DNA from: Elgaria multicarinata webbii
Taxonomy: Eukaryota > Chordata > Lepidosauria > Squamata > Anguidae
Reading direction: 5' to 3'
NCBI RefSeq assembly: GCF_023053635.1
Contig: NC_086192.1
Location: 11,147,001-11,211,000 of the forward strand
DNA: 64,000 nucleotides
Part shown: one piece after another, positions 19,801 through 25,900 of the stretch
Position numbering within the stretch: the stretch's first letter is position 1
How the letters are laid out: each line of letters starts with the position of its first letter
The notes under the pieces: model-generated
What the model was told of the DNA's origin: nothing
The model's database searches: none
What the model saw: the letters and a program-made list of their open reading frames with translations, nothing else
Program-made: the position numbers and the translations under genes

Positions 19801-22202
19801 GTCCAACACATCTGGAGCGCCCCAGGTTGAGGAAGGCTGCCTTAGACCAACACGGCTACCCTCAGTTAACAGTAAAAAATTCTAATTTTGTTAGATGCCT
19901 TCTGCACAAGTTAGCAAGGCATTGTACAGAATTGATGGGAACATCATAGTACGTAAAAAATAAATCCAGCAATAAATCTTCAAAATCCAACCCAGGCAAA
20001 TAAAACACAAGGCCAATTGTGAGACAACAACCCAGTAAAAATCCCAGTTTGGATGACAATCTGCATTTATTTAATGGTCGCTGTAACGGCAAGGAGCAAA
20101 ACAGAAGCGTGCAGTTGGGCGTAGGTTGCTCGCTCTTAGGACAGAATTCTGGAACGTTACTGCACCATGTGTTCGCTGCCCATGTTGATACACCCCTTTA
20201 CAAACGTCGGCGTTGATGAGAAACAGCCAGGATCGAGGAGATTTACCCGTTACAAGTAGCTTTGCAGCCTTCTTCAAATTCTTCATGCCTTAGGACCTGC
20301 GGATTCATAAGAACATAAGAAGAGCCCTGATGCTGGATCAGAACGAGGGTTCATCTAGTCCAGTGGTTCCCAAACTTTTTCAGGTCACCGCCCCCTTGGT
20401 TCCAAAAACTCATGCCCAGCGCCCCCTACCCTACACTATAAAAATCATTATTCAGAATAGCCATTTTCAACGACCCACTAAGGAAGATAATAACAATAAA
20501 ATTCAAAACTGTAACAATTAATTGAATATTTATTCAAAACCTGAAGCAGCTGCCGCAGGCTTGCCGAGGGAGGGAGGGAAAAGAGAGCGAATGCCTCTGT
20601 TTTGCAGCCAGCGTGGCAGGGCACACCAAGTAGGGTATGTCTCTTCATTAACGTTTTGGTGCTTTTGAAACATTTCAATTCACCATTAAAGGACTCTTCT
20701 TAAACGCTATTAATACATGTGTGGATTCTTCCCCTATATGGCTTGGGACCAAACTACTTTCTCCCTGGGTTTTAAGATCTTCTGGAGAGGCGCTTCTTGG
20801 AAAAGACCACCTCGAACGCCCCCCTGCCGCCTCCTTGCCTCTTAACGCCCCCCTATGCAATCCCACCGCCCCCAAGGGGGCAGTGCCGCCCACTTTGGGA
20901 ACCACTGATCTAGTCCAACAGTCTGTTCACACAGCGGCCAACTAGCCATCGGCCAGGGATTAACAAGCAGGACATGGTGCAACAGCACCCTCCCACCCAT
21001 GTTCCCCAGCAACTGGGGAACACATGCCAGCGCTTGACAAAGCTTTCGGCCCTCTTTCAGTCCGAGGGCCGGAGTGCATTGTGGAGAATCACTCGTGGGG
21101 GCTGGATGCCAGTGTGGGCAGGGCAAAAGGGGCGTGCCCGAAGTACCAAAACTACCAGCATAGTTTAGCTGAAAGTCTTGCTGAGGTCACTGAGCCTTAG
21201 GAGAGGTGCATGGTCTTCTAGGGTCCCAAATCGGGACTCTTGTAGGGTCGGATTTGGCCCGCAGGGCTGAGGTTCTACACCTCTGTCGTCGGCAGCGTCA
21301 TTTTTTGAATCTCCTTTCAACCACTGCCTTTTTGTATAAGGGCATAAACCCCTGCATTTTCAACTTAACTCTCTGAGTTTAAGACAGCTGTGAAGTCTAG
21401 CTTCTTCCGGCAGGCCTTCCCAGATGAATTTTAAACCAAGAATTTTAAGATGTCTTGACTGTTATTTTGATATTGTATTGGTTTTGTATGATCTTTTAAT
21501 TAATTTTACGTATTTGATTTATGTTGTATTGTTGTACTAAGGTTGTTCCCCACCTCAATCCAAAGGGAGAAGCGGATAATCAATTATTATTATTATTATT
21601 ATTAATTATTATTATTATTATTTTCTGCTTTCAGTTACGTTTAACAGCTCTGTTTTCAATGCTCTCACTTTTTATTATTGCAAAATTATTCTGAGTACAA
21701 CATATATAGTATTATTTAGGGGAAATATAATATAAGTATATAAATATACTTATATTATATTATAATATATAATATTTTGTTAATATTATAAGCAATATAA
21801 TATGCTTATGTTATTTATGTATGTATGGGGAAATGAATGAATTATATTCAATTAAAATTAATTAAATTAATTAAAAAAAAACCCACCAACCCTTTGCATT
21901 AACTGTATAAAGTAAAAGCAAACGCCGCCCTGTGAGAAGATTGGACCTAAGAAGTTGCCGTAGCTGGTTAGCCGCTCTAGGAGCAGCTCTGCGTTTGGGC
22001 CCCCAGGGCACCCGTAGATGCTGACGTCATCAAACTCCTTAGAAACCCTCCCCCTTCCTTGTTTCCCAAGCGGCCCCTTAACTGCCGACCGCCTCACTCC
22101 CCTGACACTTACGCGCATGCCCAGTAGCTCCCGATAGAAACGGACGGTCTGAGCTCGGTCGCCGATTTTGAACACGAAGTGCAGCGCGCGCCTGGCCTTC
22201 AT
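10746..22202 (-). CDS. GLOD4: GLOD4, glyoxalase domain-containing protein 4 (nine coding exons)
   Basis: GLOD4 belongs to the vicinal-oxygen-chelate (VOC) superfamily and carries two glyoxalase-like folds. Its substrate is not settled, and in mammals it is reported in mitochondria and cytosol. Coding exons on the minus strand are 22113-22202, 20247-20296, 18914-19034, 17985-18129, 16343-16479, 14942-15028, 14128-14241, 12357-12443 and 10746-10811. They sum to 897 nt, that is 298 residues plus stop, the usual mammalian length. Domain 1 is about residues 1-127 ([12 protein letters not shown] ... YKFCLED). Domain 2 is about 136-262 ([14 protein letters not shown] ... [13 protein letters not shown]). 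The tail is [21 protein letters not shown]. All splice sites are GT/AG and the frame is unbroken. It is head-to-head with MRM3, 437 bp between start codons. Confidence 0.97.
11030..11105. repeat. LINE-type tail and (ATT)n in GLOD4 intron 8
   Basis: TACAGCACCATGGACAGTGA then TGGTGCTACA and ATTATTATTA. The GCACCATGTACATTGATGGT-type tail is also at 19130-19195, which suggests a LINE 3' end. Confidence 0.45.
11330..11720 (-). mobile_element. L2 LINE 3' end in GLOD4 intron 8
   Basis: It starts with GATACCGCCCCACAGCTGAA and TTCTCTGGGCGG (the tail, reverse strand) and ends with GCCAGGCGGGCTTCATCGGG-like text that matches the ORF2 C-terminal region of the copy at 58690-58950. It contains a four-copy 30-bp tandem repeat. 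Confidence 0.75.
11483..11602. repeat. 30-bp tandem repeat, four copies, inside an L2 3' UTR
   Basis: TTGAGCTGTCTGCGAAACCT recurs exactly every 30 bp four times, with a variable tail AAAAACA/AAGAACT. Confidence 0.92.
12357..12443 (-). CDS. GLOD4: GLOD4 exon 8
   Basis: Twenty-nine codons: [20 protein letters not shown] then PNGGKLLDE. This is the terminal VOC strand with the [10 protein letters not shown]-type signature completed across the exon 7/8 junction. The acceptor is GCTTTAG and the donor GTGAGT. Confidence 0.95.
12600..12725 (+). mobile_element. CR1/L3-lineage LINE 3' end
   Basis: GTGGGCAGCTGGTGGGCCAC, then CTGGACTAGATGGACC and TGATCCAGCAGGGTTCTT, the 3' terminus of the same family as at 4098. 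Confidence 0.75.
13110..13385 (+). mobile_element. CR1 LINE 3' end, old subfamily
   Basis: GGAGATTTGGGTTGAACGTT, then CTCCATCGTTGGAGGTCTTC and GGACTGGATGTCC, in the order of a CR1 3' UTR, more diverged than the other copies. Confidence 0.65.
13480..13650 (+). mobile_element. LINE ORF2 C-terminal remnant
   Basis: GGAACTCACTGCCACAAGAT then GTAGCAACGGC is the recurring '[10 protein letters not shown]' end of CR1/L3-type ORF2, heavily diverged. Confidence 0.4.
14128..14241 (-). CDS. GLOD4: GLOD4 exon 7
   Basis: Thirty-eight codons: [20 protein letters not shown] then [18 protein letters not shown]. The acceptor is CCCTCCAG and the donor GTGAGT. Confidence 0.95.
14470..14795 (+). mobile_element. 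CR1 LINE 3' end in GLOD4 intron 6
   Basis: CACAGAGGAGGGACGGGATC, then TCCTCCCAGAGTGCAGGACA, through GGCCTTAGAGGCCCCTTCCA to a CTTCTATGACT tail. It is close to the copies at 37870 and 51569. Confidence 0.9.
14942..15028 (-). CDS. GLOD4: GLOD4 exon 6
   Basis: Twenty-nine codons: [20 protein letters not shown] then IAFSCPKEE. The acceptor is TCTTTCAG and the donor GTGACG, slightly unusual but a valid GT. Confidence 0.93.
15040..15568 (+). mobile_element. L2 LINE 3' ends with ORF2 C-terminus, interrupted by a CR1
   Basis: 15234-15440 encodes [20 protein letters not shown] then [19 protein letters not shown], the typical end of L2 ORF2. The 3' UTR runs to CCAGAGAGCTTCGGCTATGG, where a CR1 interrupts it at 15569; the tail resumes at about 16031 with AAATGTAAATAATAATA. 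The part 15040-15230 looks like a second, more diverged L2 copy. Confidence 0.82.
15569..16030 (+). mobile_element. CR1 LINE 3' end inserted in the L2 tail
   Basis: It begins AATGCAGACAAGCTGGAGCG and ends CTATTCTATGATTCTAT, the usual CR1 terminus. It splits the L2 tail, so it is younger than the L2. Confidence 0.92.
16343..16479 (-). CDS. GLOD4: GLOD4 exon 5
   Basis: It encodes [20 protein letters not shown], then [20 protein letters not shown] and AENQ, the first half of VOC domain 2. The acceptor is TGTTCTAG and the donor GTGGGG. Confidence 0.95.
16640..17033 (+). mobile_element. LTR-like segment, unclassified (tentative)
   Basis: It has a TATA-like TGTATAAATATG (about 16901), an AATAAA (about 16984) some 80 bp later and a TTGACA end, the spacing expected of an LTR promoter and polyadenylation unit. 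The 5' boundary is not certain and I found no clear target duplication. An unrelated promoter-bearing repeat is possible. Confidence 0.35.
17034..17595 (+). mobile_element. LTR of a squamate LTR element, copy 1 (fossil)
   Basis: It starts TGTCATGTCTAACCC and ends CCCGACA. It shares several blocks with the better preserved solo LTR at 43188-43727, including the TCAGGGAATCAATCAGATTC region and CTCTTCAGGTAGAAGAGATG. It is an old, diverged copy in GLOD4 intron 4. Confidence 0.6.
17811..17833. repeat. (CA)n microsatellite
   Basis: About eleven CA units. Confidence 0.9.
17985..18129 (-). CDS. GLOD4: GLOD4 exon 4
   Basis: It encodes [20 protein letters not shown], then [20 protein letters not shown]. 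It closes VOC domain 1. The acceptor is TGCGCCAG-type (ending GCAG) and the donor GTAAAG. Confidence 0.95.
18605..18750. mobile_element. Palindromic MITE in GLOD4 intron 3
   Basis: GGCAGAAAGCTGGTCTC is answered by GAGCTGCCTTCTGCC. The inner CGGCTCCCAGCATTCC and CTTCTGGGAGTTGAAGTCC match the element at 7900-8035. Confidence 0.6.
18914..19034 (-). CDS. GLOD4: GLOD4 exon 3
   Basis: It encodes [14 protein letters not shown], then [15 protein letters not shown] and RLGNDFL. The acceptor is TTTCTAG and the donor GTAGGC. The HFVAELTYN segment carries the glutamate-containing strand of domain 1. Confidence 0.95.
19130..19198 (+). repeat. LINE-type tail with (ATA)n
   Basis: GGCACCATGTACATTGATGG, then TGCTATATAAATAAATAATA and further ATA units, directly upstream (in GLOD4 sense) of exon 3. 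Confidence 0.6.
19369..19573. repeat. 41-bp minisatellite, five copies, with CCAAT and CRE-like motifs
   Basis: Units start exactly at 19369, 19410, 19451, 19492 and 19533. Each reads GCAAATAACC, then TGACATCA or TGACATCG, then AGCCAATGGGAA (CAGTCAATGGGAA in the last). CCAATGG fits NF-Y, and TGACATCA resembles a CRE/AP-1-type site with one mismatch. A TATATAA box lies at 19609-19615. Located in GLOD4 intron 2. Confidence 0.95.
19640..19870 (+). repeat. Reptile interspersed repeat ('aataaattcgttagtctctgaggtg' type) hosting a MITE
   Basis: ATGTCAGAATAAATTCGTTA, then GTCTCTGAGGTGTCG and, after the MITE, CCAACACGGCTACCCTC. The same module is at 53815-53935. The family is widespread in reptiles; I do not assign its class. 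Confidence 0.6.
19751..19839. mobile_element. 89-bp hairpin MITE, hAT type, with perfect 8-bp target duplication
   Basis: The element is almost entirely a palindrome: CAGCCTTCCTCAACCTGGGG ... reversed ... GAGGAAGGCTG, with a loop of only about ten bases around GCATCTT. CCTTAGAC precedes it (19743-19750) and follows it (19840-19847). An 8-bp duplication and CAG ends indicate hAT. Removing it rejoins the host repeat. Confidence 0.95.
20247..20296 (-). CDS. GLOD4: GLOD4 exon 2
   Basis: Fifty nt encoding [17 protein letters not shown], with acceptor ATCCGCAG and donor GTAAAT. It is nearly identical to the human [17 protein letters not shown]. It is too short to stand out as an open frame. Confidence 0.95.
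20303..21150 (-). mobile_element. CR1/L3-lineage LINE 3' end split by a hAT element
   Basis: TAAGAACATAAGAAGAGCCC begins the repeat. It breaks at 20360 and resumes at 20916 with CAACAGTCTGTTCACACAGC, continuing through CATGGTGCAACAGCACCCTC. Confidence 0.8.
20361..20907. mobile_element. hAT non-autonomous transposon with perfect 8-bp target duplication
   Basis: It starts CAGTGGTTCCCAAACTTT and ends AAAG-like TTTGGGAACCACTG; the outer 14 bp are perfect and similarity extends to about 39 bp (GCCCCCTTGG). ATCTAGTC is present at 20353-20360 and 20908-20915. At 547 bp there is no room for a transposase and none is seen. It sits in GLOD4 intron 1 inside a LINE 3' end. Confidence 0.95.
21350..21615 (+). 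mobile_element. L2-type LINE 3' end with (ATT)n tail
   Basis: CTTCCGGCAGGCCTTCCCAG, then CCCACCTCAATCCAAAGGGA, then GAAGCGGATAATCAATTATT and ATT repeats. The same terminus is at 55960-56040. Confidence 0.7.
21650..21890. repeat. AT-rich low-complexity tract with a palindrome
   Basis: About 240 bp of nearly pure A/T. AATATAAGTATA (21729-21740) and TATACTTATATT (21745-21756) form a perfect 12-bp inverted repeat with a 4-bp loop. Located in GLOD4 intron 1. Confidence 0.8.
22113..22202 (-). CDS. GLOD4: GLOD4 exon 1
   Basis: Thirty codons, [15 protein letters not shown] to LLGMR, followed by the donor GTAAGT. It holds the first beta strand of VOC domain 1. The start matches the mammalian [12 protein letters not shown]. 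Confidence 0.95.
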
Positions 22203-22639
22203 TTTTTCCTCCCTCCCTCACAAAATGATCACCTTCGACCGGTTGTTGTTGTTTTTTTAAAGCGTGCTTTCACTTCCGGCGCGGGGCTATGACGTCACGG
22301 AGACGTGTGGCCCTGCAGAAGTGACGCTGAACTTCCCCTCAGCCGGAATTTTTAATACTCAAGAGAGCGGGAGTTGGAACTGCAATCATATCTAAAGGGC
22401 CGCAGCTGCCTAAGCAATAGGAGCTGAGGCAACGTGAACGCCACTCTAGCCTTCTATCTCTATGACACAATCACAGCCAATGGCAGCTCGCGCTTTTTTA
22501 CCGGAAGTTCGGGCCACCCTAGAAAACAACTCAGGAAGCCATTTTGTTTCAGAACGTGCTCCGTTACCCTGGGCAACGGAGCTCTCGCGATACCCCGCTC
22601 GACTTCCCGTTCCTGTGGCTGCCGGCGCCCGTGGCCAAG
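22203..22639. promoter_or_regulatory. Bidirectional promoter of GLOD4 and MRM3
   Basis: Only 437 bp separate the two divergent start codons. Visible motifs: ETS core CTTCCGG (22273-22279) and CCGGAAGT (22501-22508), a perfect CRE TGACGTCA (22290-22297), CCAAT (22477-22481), an RFX X-box-like GTTACC-CTG-GGCAAC (22563-22577), TCTCGCGA (about 22583), and a YY1-type AAGATGGCGGC over the MRM3 start. There is no clear TATA box. Function is inferred from position and motif content. Confidence 0.85.
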
Positions 22640-22968
22640 ATGGCGGCCCTGGTCATGCCGGCGCGGGCTTCCCTCCTGCTGCTGCTGCTGAGGCCGGCCT
22701 GGGCCGGCGCGGCGGTTGGCCGGAGAGGGGTGCGCGCGCTGAGGAGGAGCCCCGTCCGCGTGTTGCCCTCGCTCGCGCAGGCGCAGGAGCAGCAGCTCGT
22801 CCGCCCGAGCCCCCCTCAGGTCCAGCGTGGGCCTGCCCCGAAGGCCCGAGCCGACCCCGGCTCTGAGAGGAAGGAGCCCAAGAAAGCGGCCGCTTCGGAG
22901 CAGCCGGAGCCGGAGGAGAAGCTGTCGCTGCACTACGAGCGTGCCGGGCCCGGTGACAAGAGGCTGAG
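22640..22968 (+). CDS. MRM3: MRM3 exon 1
   Basis: It starts at MAALVMPARASLLLLLLRPA and ends GPGDKRLR with the donor GTGAGC. It carries the mitochondrial targeting region and a low-complexity Glu/Pro/Lys linker. It is very GC-rich. Confidence 0.95.
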
Positions 22969-25900
22969 GTGAGCGAGCGCAAAGCACGCTGGGAGTTGTA
23001 GTTTTGCGGTAAAGGAGGGAGGGGAGACTTATAAAAGATGAAAAGAAGCGACGACTCTCCGAAACCATTCCCATGCGCTGGCCAGAGGCGCGCAAAGAAC
23101 CTTGGGAATTGTGGTTCTGGGTTAGAAGAGAAGCCACAACTCCCAGCATCCTCTGGGAGAACATAAAAGGCGCGCTGGGCTAAGTGTGTGCAATGCACGC
23201 TGGGAGTTGTAGTTTTGTGTGGGTGGTGATGGAGGGAGGGGCGTCTCGTAAAAGGTGGAAAGGAGCGACAAGCCTCCACAATAAGTCGCATTGGTGGTGA
23301 TGAAAAGTCATGCTCTGGCCACGGGCGTGCAAAGGACTCTGGGAATTGTGGTTCTGGGTGAGACGGGAAGCCAGAAACTCCCAGCATCCTCTGGGAGGCG
23401 AACTTTAAAGTGCTCTTCTAAGTGTGTGCAGCGCACTTTGGGAGTAGTAGTTGCCAAATCTAAAGGAGGGGGCTGAAAACTACAACTCCCAAAAGCCTTT
23501 GTTGTTGGAGAAGTGAAGGGACTGCAAAGAAAGCTTTGGGGAGTTCCATTAACAACAATAAACAAGAAGTTTACAGTTTAAATTTTGACAACAGTGAAAG
23601 AAGGAATAGAGAAAAGAGGGAGGAGTTTTAATCCTATGCATGTTTAGGCAGAAAAGGGTCCTACAATCCTATGCATGTTTTGGCAGTCCTACAATCCTAT
23701 GCATGGTTAGGCAGAACATAGTCCTACAATGCTATGCATGGTTAGGCAGTCCTACAATCCTATGCATGTTTAGGCAGAACAAAGTCCTATAATCCTATAT
23801 ATGTTTAGACAGAAAAAGGTCCTACAACTCAGCCCTGATGGCTAGGGAATGCTGGGAGTTGTGGGACTTTAAACACGCATAAGTCTGCACCTTTAATCAT
23901 GTATATTTTTGTACCGTCACTTTTTGTCAATTGTGTATATTATTAAGGACCGTTGGTGCTTTGCTGCCATTACCTGATCTCCGTATAAGGCAGCTTCCTA
24001 GGTTCCTATTTAAATCAGCCCTATATTTGGAACCATGAGGACTGGAATCTTTATTTTTGTGGGAGTGGGGAGGACCATAACTCAGCCATGAGTTACCTAT
24101 GTAACACCTATGAGTTACAGGACCTTTTCCTGCCTACACATGCATTGTATTATACCCTCAGTCAGTGGCTGAGACCTCGTTTTGTAGGCAGAAGGGCCCA
24201 AGTTCAAGTTTGGGCAAAATGAGGGAGGAAAAAGCATCAGACAGCAGGGGGAAAATCCTGCCTGAGATGTAACACCAGGAAGAGAATGTGACAGTATTGG
24301 GGTTGATCAGGAGTGGGGACCCTGTGACCCTCCAGGTGCTGCTGGACTGCCAGCAGATCTGACCATTGGCCATACTGGCTTTGGCTGATGGGAATTGGAG
24401 TCTTAACTACCTTGTTTTGGCTGGCACAAGGGCTCAGGGTTGAGGCAGAAAGAAGGGATGTTTGTGGGGCATTAAAAAGAGCACTGGACCCAGGCAGACC
24501 ACATTTGCTCTGCTGAAATCGGTGTTTCTCTTTCCTACCACAAGATGTCGCGATGGACACCCATTTGGATGGCTTTAAAAGGGGCTTAGATAAACTCCTG
24601 GAGGAGAAAGCTGTCAATGGCTACTAGACCTGATGGCTCTGTGCTACCTCCAGTTTCAGAGGCAGCGTGCCTCTGTACACCTGTTGCTGGGGAACATGGG
24701 CGGGAGGGTGCTGTTGCAGCCATGTCCTGCTTGCGGGTTTCCCGTGGGCAGCTGCTCTGTGAAGAGAATGCTCGACTAGACAGACACTTGGTCTGATCCA
24801 GCAGGTCTCTTACGTTTTCGAACCAAAAAAAACCTCCCGTCAGCCAGCTAGCATACCTGCTAGCGGGCCAGATGGCCAGGCCTTAACAGGACCCCTTTCC
24901 CGGCAGCAAAGTGGTGACGTTGGCCAAGTCGAGGGACTTTCGTGAGAGGCACGGGAAGATCCTCCTGGAAGGCCGGCGGCTCATCACCGACGCCCTGGCC
25001 GCTGGCGCCGTTCCCCAGACGCTCTTCTTCAGCACCGTCAGCCATGTGAAGGAGCTGCCGGTAGACAAGCTGAAAGGCGCCAGCCTCGTCAAGGTGAAGT
25101 TTGAAGACCTGAAGGCCTGGTCTGACGTCATTACTCCTCAGGGGGTGATCGGTAAGTTGTCATCTGGGAAGCAGCCCATGTATGAATTGTGAGGGGACGG
25201 AACTGCGGAGCTGAACAGTATTAGATGGGAATGTGTTCTGGGAACAGTGCCTTGAGACCCGTTACTCAGTCACTCGTCTCGTTGAGAAACCGTTGCTTGC
25301 TTTTAAATACATGGAGAGAGGGAGTGAGAGAAAGAGAGGAATGTGTGAAGGGGTGGCAGCAGTGAAGCAAGAAGGAGGCTCTGGATGGATGCAACGTTTA
25401 GCTCAAAGTATTCTCTCTATATAAAACGCTTAGCTATGTTTCCGTAAAGGCTTCAGCTGATACAGGTTGCTAAGCAACAGTAACAACGTGTAACGTCAGC
25501 TGATACAGGTTGCTAAGCGCCTCGCCCGACTCCTCTGGGCTTTCCAAAGTAATCCTACCCCCCTTCCTGCCTCTTCACTCCTCGCCCCCCACAAAGGGGG
25601 CAGCGCCACGGTCCGGAGCATGAGCGAGGCATGGCCGGGGCCCTTGGTGGCCGGCTGCTCGCCTGCTGCAAGCTGAGGCCCCGGCCTAATCTCATGCGAG
25701 CTGGGTGGGTGGCCCAAGGCTGACAGGAACCCCGGGGAGAGGGTGACACCTGCTCCCCCTCCCCCCGACCTCCCTGCCCCCCAGGTCTGCCTCTAAGCAG
25801 CCCCCGCCCCTGCGATGATATTTAATTAATAAACTTTTAAGATATGCTACAACGGCACATGTTACGCCGGGTACAGCTAGTATTTTTTAAAATACTCCAT

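Noticed and set aside
22544-22639. In-frame upstream extension of MRM3 exon 1
   Set aside because: The extension begins at a TTG, not an ATG. The ATG at 22640 has a strong context and matches the mammalian MAALV start.
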